Source of the DNA: Rotaria sordida
Taxonomy: Eukaryota > Rotifera > Eurotatoria > Philodinida > Philodinidae
Length of the DNA: 64,000 bases
Assembly: GCA_905250125.1 (NCBI GenBank)
Contig: CAJNOL010000579.1
Coordinates: forward strand, 57,688-121,687
Direction: 5' to 3'
Positions 37,801 through 49,670 of this stretch are shown here, one piece after another (position 1 is the stretch's first letter; each line of letters starts with the position of its first letter). A program made the translations under genes and the position numbers. The notes below the pieces were generated by a model, which worked only from the letters and a program-made list of their open reading frames with translations, was not told the DNA's origin and did no database searches.

Positions 37801-38621
37801 TTTCTTTTCTTTTTGGTCAAAGAAATTAATCTTTAAACTATAATGATTTTAAAATTAATCTAGATAAAAAGATTTTTGTCTTTGTTTTTGATATCATCTC
37901 TTGGTTTTTTTTTTTTCTTCTATATGATGGATTCCTTAAGTACATTGCTTATTAACTAGACTAGTAGTACTTATATTAATTCTATTAGATGCATGCCTTT
38001 GATATAATATTCGATTGTCTACAGCTGTGATGATTTTCTATCTATATGTATCTTAGAGAAGTAATACCATCTAAATATTTTGATAATCTGTCGCTCTAAG
38101 GCCATAAATTGATGTTAATCAAGCAATCAGCAGAATTATACAATTGATAGTTATCAGTCCGTCTGCTATTACTTTCGCTATAATTCGTATTGTTGTGATT
38201 GATGCATGCAAAAAAAAAAGGAAAAACGCAACGACGCGCAAGACTCATGTGTTTGAGGAAGAAGGAAGAAACAGAGAGAACTAATCTTCACTATTTTCAC
38301 TCTTTTTCGTTTCGAACTACCCTTTCTGTTTTCGACTATTATAGTCTTTTACCTTACCTTTTTTTCTCTCTCTTCTCTACCCTCTTTCGGTTCTTTTCGA
38401 TTTAAAAAAAAAGGCATCTGTTTGTTTTCATAAGTAACTATTTTATGTTCTTTGATGTAATGTCACTGTCGATGATGTACCGTTCTTATCGATTGTTGAA
38501 ATATTTTCCAATAACATATGATTCGATTCTTTCATTTAAAAGTGTACAGAGTAAGTTTTGATTATATTTTGCTAATTTATTCAAACCAATTATTTATAAT
38601 ATAATGTCCATGTTTATGTTG

Positions 38622-38655
38622 ACGATGATGATGATAATAATAATAATAATAATAA
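38622..38655. repeat. (GAT)n(AAT)n microsatellite
   Basis: Four to five GAT units pass directly into about eight AAT units. Non-coding. Confidence 0.85.
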
Positions 38656-39901
38656 TGGCAATCATTTGCTACCTAGATATTTTGTTTTTATTTATTATTA
38701 CTTGTTCCTGATTAGACAAGAAGAAAGGAGAAAGCAAAGAACAGTCAAATTACGTTTTAAATTTCATACCGGTGTTTTTTTGTCCTCATCTTTCCTTTCT
38801 AATTAGTATTGATTATATCAAAGAAAGCCTATCTCTAAACGCTACGCTTGGATGTGCGTGTATGTTTACATCTATAAATGGACATGCTTGCCATGAATGA
38901 TATTATCTACTGTGATTGCTCATTCATAATTAATTGTAGCTAGTGACTATTTGAGTCAATTCTTTTACTAGATCAAGAAGATACACCATTAATTCACATG
39001 CGTCGGCGGATATTATTAAAACTTTTTGTTCTCTTTTTTTCTAATGTCATCATCATCTACATGAATTTTTAAGTGAGTATCTTATTCGTCTGTCTAGTGA
39101 TGTCACCATTGTTTCATATGCAAAGAAAAGGTAGTGACAGTGATTTTGATGAGTGAAATAGTTTAATTTGAGATATGGCTATTCTTGATAAGAACAACTA
39201 TAAATCGCCGAATCAATGTTTCGATGTTATATTAAAGGTGTGCAAATGCATACGTATACATATATGTATATATATATATATGGATGGAGAATGTGTGCAT
39301 CAATAAGTTAGAAAGAAAGAGAGAGAGAAAAAAAGAAGTAAGTGCATTTTGTGCATGATGGATAGGAGAGTATTTGTTTTTAAAGCAAATTGACGTTAGT
39401 AGCTCGATAATGTGGCGATGAGATTGTATATATGTGGTTGCTCAGACGAGCAGTAGAAAAAGAAAAGAAAAAAAATTTTTTTTTGACAAAGAAAATTTAA
39501 GATCAATATGGAATATTGTTTGTACGGTGATGCATTTCTACGAACAATTATTACTTCTATTAAATTCGTCTATTATTTCTATGTTCTTCTTTTTTCTTGG
39601 TAAAATTTTGCGTGGATAACGTGTTTTTCAACAAATATGAGTTATAATTGTTAACGTGCCTTTTTATGTTTATTTAGAAGAAAAAAAAAAAAATAAAAGA
39701 AAAAAATATAACTTAATCTATTCAGTCAAGTAAATACTATTCGTTTCATTCTGTTAAAGAAAAACAAACTCGAGTTATGACATGTTCAGACTACATTTCG
39801 TTTGCAGTTCATTTGATAGTTTGTGCATGACGTTTATCATTATTATTCCTGGACCGGATGAGAATAAATAAATTCGATTGATATTTGTCTTTAGTGTTTT
39901 T

Positions 39902-39929
39902 TCTTCTTCTTCTTCTTCTTCTTCTTCTT
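39902..39929. repeat. (TTC)n microsatellite
   Basis: About nine uninterrupted TTC units, roughly 200 bp before the GPCR start; a purine/pyrimidine strand-asymmetric tract that could adopt triplex structure. Confidence 0.85.
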
Positions 39930-40131
39930 TACCCCTTTCTATTCATATGAAGATTATCTCGAGCTTATAATATGTATCATCAAGTAAATTTGCTTTTCTT
40001 CGTTTTTAAATGATATTCTTTTTTCTTTTCGTCTTTTTAGACAACAAAACTTAATTTAACAACTGCGACATTATTTGTGTCGCTATAATCCTGTTCATTG
40101 TCGTGCGTGTTTTTTTTTGTTTTAATTTCAC

Positions 40132-42669
40132 ATGATTGTTTGCTTTCTCGGTGTTCATATTAACATCAGTCGATTGTTAACATTCGCCTGTTATCTAATT
40201 GTTTTTGTTATCGTTCAATTTAAACTGATGCTTGGTGTTCATGCAACTCGTGGTGTAATTAAAATTGTCCATTCATCATTGAACAATACATCAATATTTG
40301 AACAGGCTGATAATTTTACAAATTCAACACAAAATACAACAACTGATTGTGTAGCTGAAGAAATCGATATAACTTTGCCTTATTTTTCATTACCTTATCG
40401 AATACTTGCTGGTGCACTTGTTGTTCCAATTACAATTTGTGCTATATCGGGCAATATTCTTGTTATTTATGTTATTAAACATTATCATTCATTACGTATA
40501 ACAGGTAATGTTTTTCTTGCTTCACTTGCTGTTGCTGATGTTGGTGTTAGTACATTAGCAATGACATTCTATGGATTACAATTAATTCAAGGAAGATGGA
40601 TACTTGGACCGGTAAGACAATTAAATACTATTATTATTGGTTAGTTGGAATATAATATTGATTAGATGATTGATATTGAATTTGTTTTTTTTCTTTTTCT
40701 TGAATGTATAAAAATGAAGACCTTAAGCTAAATTGGTTTTACAAATGAAATATTTGTCGTTTTATTTACTATGCATAAGTATGTGCATCAATGAAGCAAG
40801 CTGAGTGTTGCTCTTTTCATCGTCTTGAAAAGAAATAGTCAATAATAAACGTTTTTTTTCCTTTTTTACTATGAAGCCTAAAGGCTGTTTTTACTTCTGG
40901 TTATATAATTTTCTTACCAATATGTATTTTAAATATCGATATTGAGACAAAAAACAATTTTTCACATGCTGCTATTAGACATATTCATGAAGTTCAATAC
41001 ATTAAAAGAAAACCTAGTAGAACTAAAATTTCTTTTTAATTTTCATGATTCTTATAATAGTAATTGGAAGTATAAAAAGGTTATAATGACCTTTATATCA
41101 TGTGTGTAATTTGACTAAACTTATGGACGAATCAATTTTTTTTTCTCTATTTTATTCATTAAGCATTTCTTCTATAGATTTAATGAAAAGAGTCTGAGAA
41201 GTTTTACTCATATTTCAACACATGTCTAACTATATTTATAAGTTATGCCTTTAATAAAAAGAGAAAAAAAATAAAATATGTAATACTTGGCATGTTATTT
41301 TTTCTTTTGCTTCACTAAATCATTAATTTTCAAAAAAATAAAATAATTAAATATTTATATTTATTTCTAAAGATGATATAAGAAATGATTATTTTAAATT
41401 TGAATTTTTATTTTATAGTTTATGTGTCGTTTATGGTTTTCATGTGATGTTCTTTTTTCAACAGCATCAATTATGCATTTAGCTTGTATAGCATTAGATC
41501 GTTATTTATCTATAGTACGTCCATTTGAACATGAACGTACATCATCAGAACGACGTCGTTATGGTATGATAGCTGGTTGTTGGTTTGGATCAGCTTTATT
41601 ATCATTTATACCAATATTTACTGGTATATATACAACAAGTGAACAACGAGAAAAAATAAATTGTTTAAATCGTGTTCGTGGTCGTTGTATATTTGCTGTT
41701 AATCAAGTATATGCTATAGTATCATCATCATTTTCATTTTGGGTACCAAGTGCTATTATGGTTATTATGTATGTTATGTTAATAAGAATAGCTGATAGAA
41801 AAGAAAAAGAAGCATATCAAATGATGGATGGTGTTACTCAACGTCGTCGTCTTTCACAAAATTATTATTTTACTCATCGTCGTTCTAGTGATGATCAAAT
41901 ACTTGCTGAAACAACACCCATGACACGTAGATCACATCGTTCTCATAAATTAACGGCAGCAACAACAACAACAAACGGTTCCTATAATAATCATCGTCGT
42001 CAAGGCAAACATGATAGTATTGATATACATATGGAACGACAACCATCTGTTGATATACCTAGAAATTTAAATGATCCTCGAAATAGTGAAATGAAACATT
42101 TAAGACGAGAACGTCGTGCTGTTAAAACTTTAGGTGCGATAATGATTGCATTTTTAATATGTTGGCTTCCATTTTTTGTTCGATATTCAGCATGTGAACC
42201 AAATCGTTGTACTTGGATATATATGCCAATTATAGAAGATATTGTTTTTTGGGTTGGTTATTTTAATTCAATGATCAATCCGTAAGTTAAAATAAAATAA
42301 AATATTTTATCTAATTTTATTCATCTTAGATTTTTATATGCTTTTCATAATAAAGATTTTCGTAATGCTTTTCAAAAAACTCTTAGTCCATATATTGTTT
42401 GTTGTCGTCAACGACGTGCAAGTACTTGTAGTGCTATAGGATTAGGATTACCACCTTCAACATTTAGTGGAGAAATGCAAAAGACAAATTCAAATAAACA
42501 AAAAGCAAGAATTAAAAATATTAAAAAAAATTCAAAAACAAATAAAAATCAATATGAACTCACAAATATAAATAAATTTACTCAAGGAAAAAATGGACTT
42601 GAGACATCAAATGGAAATATAACTGGTGGCGACAATAGTACATCATCAAAACATATATCGATTCTTTAG
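40132..42669 (+). CDS. Biogenic-amine GPCR, octopamine-beta-like
   Basis: Three exons: 40132-40611, 41419-42281, 42330-42669; phases close to 560 aa. The N-terminus has a hydrophobic segment that may be a signal peptide, then several N-glycosylation sites (NNTS, NFTN, NSTQ, NTTT). Class A marks: TM1 GNILVIYV; TM2 LAVADVGV; a TM3 Asp (CRLWFSCDV, residue 170), the amine-binding Asp3.32, seven residues after the disulfide Cys; DRY; TM5 serines (SSSFSFWVP) for catechol/phenol hydroxyls; TM6 WLPFF; TM7 FNSMINPFLYA; helix 8 and a CC palmitoylation site (YIVCCRQRR). The SSSxSFWxP and GYFNSxxNP patterns are most like Gs-coupled octopamine-beta receptors; a D1-like dopamine or tyramine receptor is possible. 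Loop 3 is long, polar and His/Arg-rich. Intron 1 (807 bp) is much longer than intron 2 (48 bp). Confidence 0.93.
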
Positions 42670-42760
42670 AACAGGAAATTATGTGTCTTTTTTTTTTTTT
42701 ACTCTTCGTTCGACGCGCACATCTATTTTTAGTTAAACTTGATGGGTGCAGTCACTTAAG

Positions 42761-42766
42761 AATAAA
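42761..42766 (+). terminator. AATAAA of the GPCR gene
   Basis: Hexamer 92 nt after the stop codon; several more AT-rich candidates follow. Confidence 0.45.
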
Positions 42767-44299
42767 AAAAGGAATAACAAATACGGAAGCCTACTGTGAT
42801 TTCTATTGTCGAATGTATTATTATTTTTTTTTCTTTTCTTTTTTCTTTTTTTCTGTATTGAACGTATTCATTTTTTGTTTCCTTTGTTTTTCTTCTCTCT
42901 GTGCTGAAACGATTTTTCTTTTCATATTCGATTGTCTTTGTATATGCTGAGTGTGTGATGCGATGTTTGTATGCCTCATCGCAATCCCGGTGAACGATAA
43001 TCGTTTTTCATTGTCTTTTTTTTTTGTTTTTGTCTTACTATTTTTTTTCTTGTGAGAGTTTTTTTTTCGAATGTTACAGTAAAACAGAACAGAGAATGAG
43101 TACCGATAATTAAAAAGAAAATAAGAATCCTTCGAATACAAAAAAAAAAAAAAAAAAATTTGTTCTTTTTTTGTGATATAAAAAGAAAAATTTTTAGTTT
43201 AGTTTTGAATGCATCAAAATGCTTGAAAATATATTTTAAGAAACTTTTTGAAAAAAAAAAAGAATCCATAAATAATTTTATCGACACATATTTTTCGTAT
43301 TTAAAGTGCTTAAATTTTTTAAGAGTATAGAGAAGCCGATAAGTTTTATTTTTCTTATTAGACAAATAAAAATTCCAGTCAATAATCAAAAGCAATCTCC
43401 GGAGTAAATGTCAACTAATTTTTTTTTTCTTTTCAGATTTTTATGTTCAATAATATGTTTTATTATTTCATTAAATTTTGTTCTAAGTTAATTAAAAACT
43501 ACAATGAATCTTTAAAATCTAATCAAATTCAAAACAAAAAAAAATAACTAAAATACTTCATTATTATTACATTTTTAATTTTAGTAGACTATAAAAGTTC
43601 TACATTTTATAATAGGGATCAAATAAAAAATAAATAAGAAGTCAAATGAAGTCATAAATGTCAAGTTTATTATAGATAATTTTTTATCATAAAAAAAAAA
43701 AAACATATCTTTAAAATACCGTTTGTCTATGCGATATATTTAACTATTTAATAACAGTAAAACTAAGTACAGGTGTTAGATAAAAAAGAAAAGAACTTAT
43801 TATTTCAGTTATAATCTCTTATTTCCGTTCTTTTTTTTTAATGTTAATTCCTTCATAGGATTATGAAGAAAAAAGAAGATGAACATCAGATTAATTCAAA
43901 AGATTTAGTTAAAAATAGCTTTATTTTACAAAGAGGTTTTTTTCGCCTATTTTTATCTCTATGCAATCCATTGAGTATTAGTTTTCTTAAACATTAAATT
44001 TTAAAAATGTTTTTCAAAATTGTATTAAAAAATTTCAATCATCTAAAAATAAAAATTTCTATGAAATTTTCAATCGATAAAGAAAATACAAGATATAATT
44101 TTTATGTTATCCTTTTTGAAAAGAAAAATAATTATTTGTTTTTTTACACCTAACATACATCTATCAACTGAGAAAAGAAATGATTTTTCTTCGATCAATT
44201 ATAATGAGACCGATTTATCTATGTAAATATGAGTACTCATATAGGTATTCATTCTATTTTAAGAGTGAAATTAAAATATTGACTGATATACTCTTCATA

Positions 44300-44440
44300 T
44301 AAACCAGTTCGTATAAGCCACAATTGAATTTTCTCAATCACAGTTATCAGATCTTGCTCAATTTAAGATATATTCTATAGAGAAGAATTTTATGAATTGT
44401 GTCAAATTTAAAAAAAAAAAGCATCGACAACTTTCAGCCA
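44300..44440 (+). repeat. Degenerate end of the 10.3-kb palindrome family
   Basis: Aligns by eye with 10328-10465: shared blocks 'taagccac', 'agat-ttgctcaattta-gata' and 'gaagaattttatgaa' in the same order and spacing. It is only one end, clearly older than the intact element, with no matching opposite arm nearby. Confidence 0.7.
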
Positions 44441-46255
44441 TCACTATCACCGATTGATGCATTGGATAGTACATCTGATAATTTTGTTATTTGTTCTCTT
44501 CTGAAAAAAAAATGAGTGTTAGTTGATCTTGTTTTTTCTTGAATTAGTATTTTTTGGATCATCAAGATTAACATCGACATACCTCTGTATCAGACCATCG
44601 TACTCATAAATATTAGTAAAAAAAAATATTACTCGGTATTCAAATTGTATTTCTGCCAATATGGGAGTTGCTCTTCATCAATAATTATTTGTGACAAAAT
44701 TGTCTACAATATTGATTATGTAGTCTCCAATATATAATCATATGTTCTCATTATCCTGTCTTTGTATATACTCTATCAATACAGTATAGTTTCATCTGAG
44801 ATCATACACAGATTTATATTATTTCAATAGTCGAACATAAACTTTTGACCATATAACTGTCAATTACTTTTTTTGATTGATGTTATCAAACGTTGTATGA
44901 TGAAGCATTATTCTGAGCATAATTGCTATCCATCATACTTGGAACTAGATCAGCAAACCGATATCAGGCTGATCGGTTTACTGATTACCAGACCGGTTGA
45001 ACTTTTAAAATCGGCCGGGGTTTTTATTGAGTTTTAGGGTATTAAAGTTGATCTATTTTGCCCATTTTTGGCGATTTTCATGGTTCTAATAGATACGAAA
45101 TATTAGCTTGAAAGTCTCCAACTAACAAATTTCTAGTCGTCATCAAAATAGCAGCTCTACATATTGAGCTAACACTTTCTACTTGTCGAATGAAAGTCTT
45201 GGATCATGTTGAATGGATTCATTATGCTCACGAGAAATTAGCCGGGTATTAGAAGTTGATTTCTGTCCAAACTAAAGATTTTCACCTCGAAACTTCGAGC
45301 TCACTTTTTTGAACTAATTTTAACTGACTCCCATACAATCCTAATAGCTTGTAGTTTTCAGCTCGTACTTTCATTACAAAGTATCAGAAAAGATTCCGTT
45401 CTATTGCCAAAGTCTTGCCAACTACTAGCACTATGACACTGTGAAAATATTTTAAATATTAAGAAACCTTAAAATAGAAAGTCTAATATAAAACCCGTTC
45501 GTTTTAGTTCATTTTATCTTTCAGTCAGCAATAGTATCCTTTTAAGAATTTAGATACATTTCAGTTACGTTAAGTAATTATTTCAAATAAGAATAGATCA
45601 AACTTATCAATTATAAAGAAATCCTATCATTTTTGAAAAAAAGCCAGGCAAAGCATAGTATAGACGTTGACCAATATTAGTTGCTGTGAGTTGCTAGATG
45701 AAACCTTTTGAAAGAAGTCTTCGTTAGTTCTTAATGTTAGCCTATATAAAACGTGACAGACTAAAATAGAAGTTGTCACTATTAGAAATTTCAAGATTTA
45801 TTTGAGTTTTACATTGTATGTCTTCGTAGAACTGAAGTAGTGGACTGTTTCTCGAAAGAACTGATTAGTTAACTGATATATTAAAACGCATCGATTTTTT
45901 CTCTCGATTAAGTCAAGAGTTACAACCGACTAATCCAATCCGATCGAAGAAACGTTCGACAGGCTTCAAGTATGGTGTAGCCAAATAGATCATATGGTTA
46001 AAGAATACAAACATCTTATTAAGACGTGACGAAGTGGTGAAGAAAAAGAAATTAAAGTTGAGCCGAGGCGAGGAACAAAGAATTCTCTTCGTTTTAGTCT
46101 CTGGCTTGGACGACATACTTGTCCTAGTTTCAATCACGGTAATTTCTGTTTATTGTTGTTCCGATTGAGCGCCAGGATATAGGGACAGTGGTCTACCACA
46201 TCTCTAAATTAGATATTCATAACACTAGATAGTAAAAAATAGCTTGTTAGCGCAG

Positions 46256-46756
46256 CTCCGTTGAGGCAGAAATGTGGAACTCACATATATTCTTTAGCTT
46301 CACTAAACTAATACAAAATACGTAAAGTGAAAAATCTCTGTAGACTTTTTACGAGCACTCTATTTTTTGTTTGCATTGTTGCTATTTACTCGTTATTTTT
46401 CATTTTCGTATTTTCCTTTTCTTAATTTAACTTTGTTGTCATTACAAATATTGAATTAAATGGCAAATAAGGTTGTTGTAAATATTCATTATATCTACAG
46501 CAGCAGATCTTAACGCACTATTATTATATATCTTGATAAACTCACAAAACACTGATATTGATTATTTTTAAAAGTTATAACTTGATCAATTCACGCTTAT
46601 TATGTTGATCACTTTAAATTTTTATTTGTACAAAAATCAAAAACTGCACTATAATGAATTTTTCCAGTAGAAATCCTTCATCTATTTCTCTCTGAATAAG
46701 TAGAAATCAAAAATGAAATATAGTGTGAGATGAACCATTTCTGCATCAACGGAAAC
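46256..46756. repeat. Inverted-repeat element, about 500 bp
   Basis: The left arm (46256-46293, ctccgttgaggcagaaatg then gaactcacatata) is the imperfect reverse complement of the right arm (46715-46756, which contains catttctgcatcaacgga). The interior is AT-rich and non-coding. No clear target duplication, so ends are approximate. Probably a MITE. Confidence 0.6.
46503..46600 (+). repeat. Dispersed repeat shared with the window start
   Basis: Shares an ordered series of words with bases 1-95 (cagat-tta, gcactatta, actcacaaa, ttataacttga-caatt). Similarity fades beyond ~100 bases on the right; the left side cannot be judged because the window begins there. Confidence 0.6.
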
Positions 46757-47705
46757 AACTTTTCCATCAATTGATCCAATTGTTCAATGTTGAATTAGGA
46801 ACAATGAAATTCCATCTAATACATATACTATGTATGTATATTGATCACAAATAAATTATTCATTTTTGTCTTCTTATGCATATTTCACATAAGATCTATT
46901 GTTTTCTCATATTTGTAGATGACTATTAGAAGAATCAAAGTCAGCGAAATATTTTTCACCGTACAGTCCAAAGAATACAGTCGACTGCAGTTCGACATCA
47001 GACAGGCATGAACATAAAGTCAATTGATATAGTGACTAAATGGTATAATGAAACTTTTAGAAATATACTTATAGAAACTTTACCTGTGTAAAGATATGGT
47101 TTCTTACAATTATTTACGTTGTAGAATGAAGCTCATAGCTTTCGTATTGAATGTGTTGATTAGTTTAAAAATTTCATGGTTTACATATAGAATTCTTGCT
47201 AGCAAAAGAAACAAAATGGATCAATAGTTTTGCAGATACATTGAAAAAGTAAAATTTTATTCGAATACTTGAACATTTGTATGCTCGACATAAGCTGCAG
47301 CTTATTTCTGTCAGATCAAATTTTAATGATTGGTTTACAGAAAACACAAGTAAATATATTTTTTCTAACAAATGTTTGAAATGAATCGAGCAGATGGTAT
47401 AATACTTCTTTACATTACGAATAAAAACTCATACTCGTTTAATCTAGTTTTTTCCTAAAAAATAATCAAACACAAAATTAGATTATTGTATCTAAACATA
47501 TATTCAATGAGCAGATGATAATTAGTTTAAAAAACCATTATGATACAAACTGCCAATTTAACTATTGCTGGATTTGAAAGCATAAAGGTTTGAGAAACTC
47601 ATTAAGAAATTTTTTTTATCTGATTTGAAATTTGAAAAAAGGAAATCAGTCTTAAAGTAACATAAATTTACAAATTTCAAAGAACTTCATTTTAAAAAAT
47701 GTAAT

Positions 47706-48488
47706 GGATTGAGACAAAAGTTCTGCATTTATTATTGTTTTGTTAAAAAGAGCAAGACGTCAAGTGTAAAAATAAATTACAAAATTTGATCGAAAATGTT
47801 ATCTAAAAGGCTACAAAAGGTATGACGAAATTCTTTCGCAATTTTAGCCACAAATTTCCTTTCAAAATATGAGTTTATTTGATCTTTTTTATTATTAACT
47901 TTCAATGTTTTTCTGCATCACATATATACAACCATTCATTATTACGACAGGTTTCATGTGATTTTAATATTAATTGATTTAGCATACAATAAATTCAATT
48001 GCAAATGATTTTATTTAAAGATTTTAATTAGACATTTACAACGCGAAAACCATTTTTTGTCTGAATATTTCACAGAGAAGTTGTATTTTGTAAGTTTTTT
48101 TTTTGGTATAGAATTTACTTTTTCAATTGTGATCGTTAGTTATGAAAAGTCAATAATACAAAAAGATATAATAAAAGTATGCATATCAGCAGTTGCCAAG
48201 CATCTGGAATATTTCTTTTGGTGATACAGTGATAGTATAATCTGTCTTTCTGTTATAAAAATCAGAGAAAAAGAATAATAAGAAAACCTTTCTTATTTGA
48301 TTAGATTTTTTTTTCCTCAAGTCAACAAATTTACTAGAGGGATTCCTGATAATTTTTATTCTAAGGTTTTTGTAGCCTTCAGTAAACCTTTTAGATTAAA
48401 CTTTTTTTAACATAGATTTGCACTTAAAGTCTTGCTCTTTCTAAGAAAAAAAAAAGTAAAAATAACGCAGAACTTTTGCTTCATCCAT
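47706..48488. mobile_element. Older copy of the mariner-like MITE
   Basis: Ends (acaaaagttctgcatttatt on the left, cagaacttttgc on the right) and interior words (gtctgaatatttcacagaga, tagcatacaa, catatatacaacc) match the intact element starting 230 bp to the right, in the same orientation, but with many substitutions and gaps. No protein is encoded. Confidence 0.75.
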
Positions 48489-48719
48489 GATTTAGAAATA
48501 ATTAAGTATAGAAAATGACCTAATTATTTCATGACTATATTTGTCTTATATATGATCGTTGTTATTCGTACTAAATTTCTACTTGTTTCTTTTTTTTTAT
48601 CCTTATTCTTTCTATCATAATCACAAACTTTTAAATTTTGCTTTCTTTATAAGAATGAGATTTTGATATTATTCTTTTGTTGTACATTAAGAATTATCAC
48701 GATAATCAATATCATAATA

Positions 48720-49670
48720 ACGGGTGGTGCAAAAGTTTTGGATTAATTTTGTTTTTGATATAACTCTGCGATGCATTGTCATAGAGACTTGATATTTTTT
48801 TTGTTAGAAAGAGCAAAGTGTCTAGTGCAAAAATACATAAAAGAATTTGATTGGAAATGTTTTTCGAAGATCAAAAAAATCTTAGAACAAAAGGTGCCGG
48901 AAAACTCTTTTGCAACTTTGGTGACATTTTGTTTATCCAAAAATATTTGTTTGACCTTTTTCATTACCCAGTTTCGACGCTTTCAAACACCATATATATA
49001 CAGTTGTTGATTACAATGAAGCCTTTCTTTTAGTATTAAAATAATTAATATAGCATACAAGAGGATGAACAGAAGACAGTTTGGTTAGAAAAAGTTCATT
49101 GTAAAAATTTGGCTTTTCAACATGGACACAAATTTTTGTCTGAATATATCACAGAGAAGCTGCGTTCTATCAAAAATAATATGGTTTGGTAGAGAACTCA
49201 ATAAGCTATCTTGTTTCTATAAAATACATAGATTCTGGCAACCTCTCTCTCAGAATAGAGTTTATTTTTTCGACAACTATCAACAATGATGAAAAATCGG
49301 TGACTCAGATGATCTCATAAAAGCGTTCATTTCACCCGTTATACAACATGTAGAGAATTTCTCTTTTTTGTACAGCAATAGTACTCTATCCTTAAATAAT
49401 AAAATTTGGATTAGACGAATAACAAGATAACTTGTCTAAATTATATGAAATTTTTTCAAAGTTCAAAAAAGTTGCAGAAGCGTTTTTCGGCGTTCTTTGT
49501 TCTTAGATTTTTTTGATCTTCGAAAAACATTTCCAATCAAATTCTTTTATGTTTATTTGCACTAGACACTTTGCTCTTTCTAACAAAAAAAAAATATCAA
49601 GTCTCTATGACGTTGCATCGCAGGTTTATATCAAAAACAAAATTAATGCAAAACTTTTGCACCACCCGTT
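48720..49670. mobile_element. Mariner/Tc1-like non-autonomous element, TA target
   Basis: Terminal inverted repeats of about 180 bp: the left end acgggtggtgcaaaagtttt and the right end, which is its reverse complement, remain nearly identical inward through tagaaagagcaaagtgtcta and gaatttgattggaaatgttt. Both ends are flanked by TA, the target of Tc1/mariner elements. The ~570-bp core has no transposase. The high arm identity suggests fairly recent activity or gene conversion between arms. The superfamily call rests on the TA duplication and the style of the ends. Confidence 0.85.

Larger units (their letters stand above)
31881..40131. other. 8.3-kb gene-free region upstream of the GPCR
   Basis: No frame here shows a domain or a splice-consistent exon; the listed short frames are oligo-T/A artefacts. 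The stretch is rich in homopolymers and simple repeats: (TA)n at ~35490-35520 and ~39260-39280, (GAT/AAT)n at ~38622-38655, (TTC)n at 39902-39929. Parts around 34620-35400 and 38180-38400 are less AT-rich, with CpG-containing words, and may be promoter, enhancer or 5' UTR exons of the receptor. Only transcript data would tell. Confidence 0.5.

Noticed and set aside
42681-43395. Phe/Lys-rich frames after the GPCR on both strands
   Set aside because: Created by long T and A runs; part of the 3' UTR and spacer.
48771-49033. Frames on both strands within the mariner-like element
   Set aside because: They arise in the inverted arms and are mirrored; no transposase motif (no DDE/DDD region) is visible.
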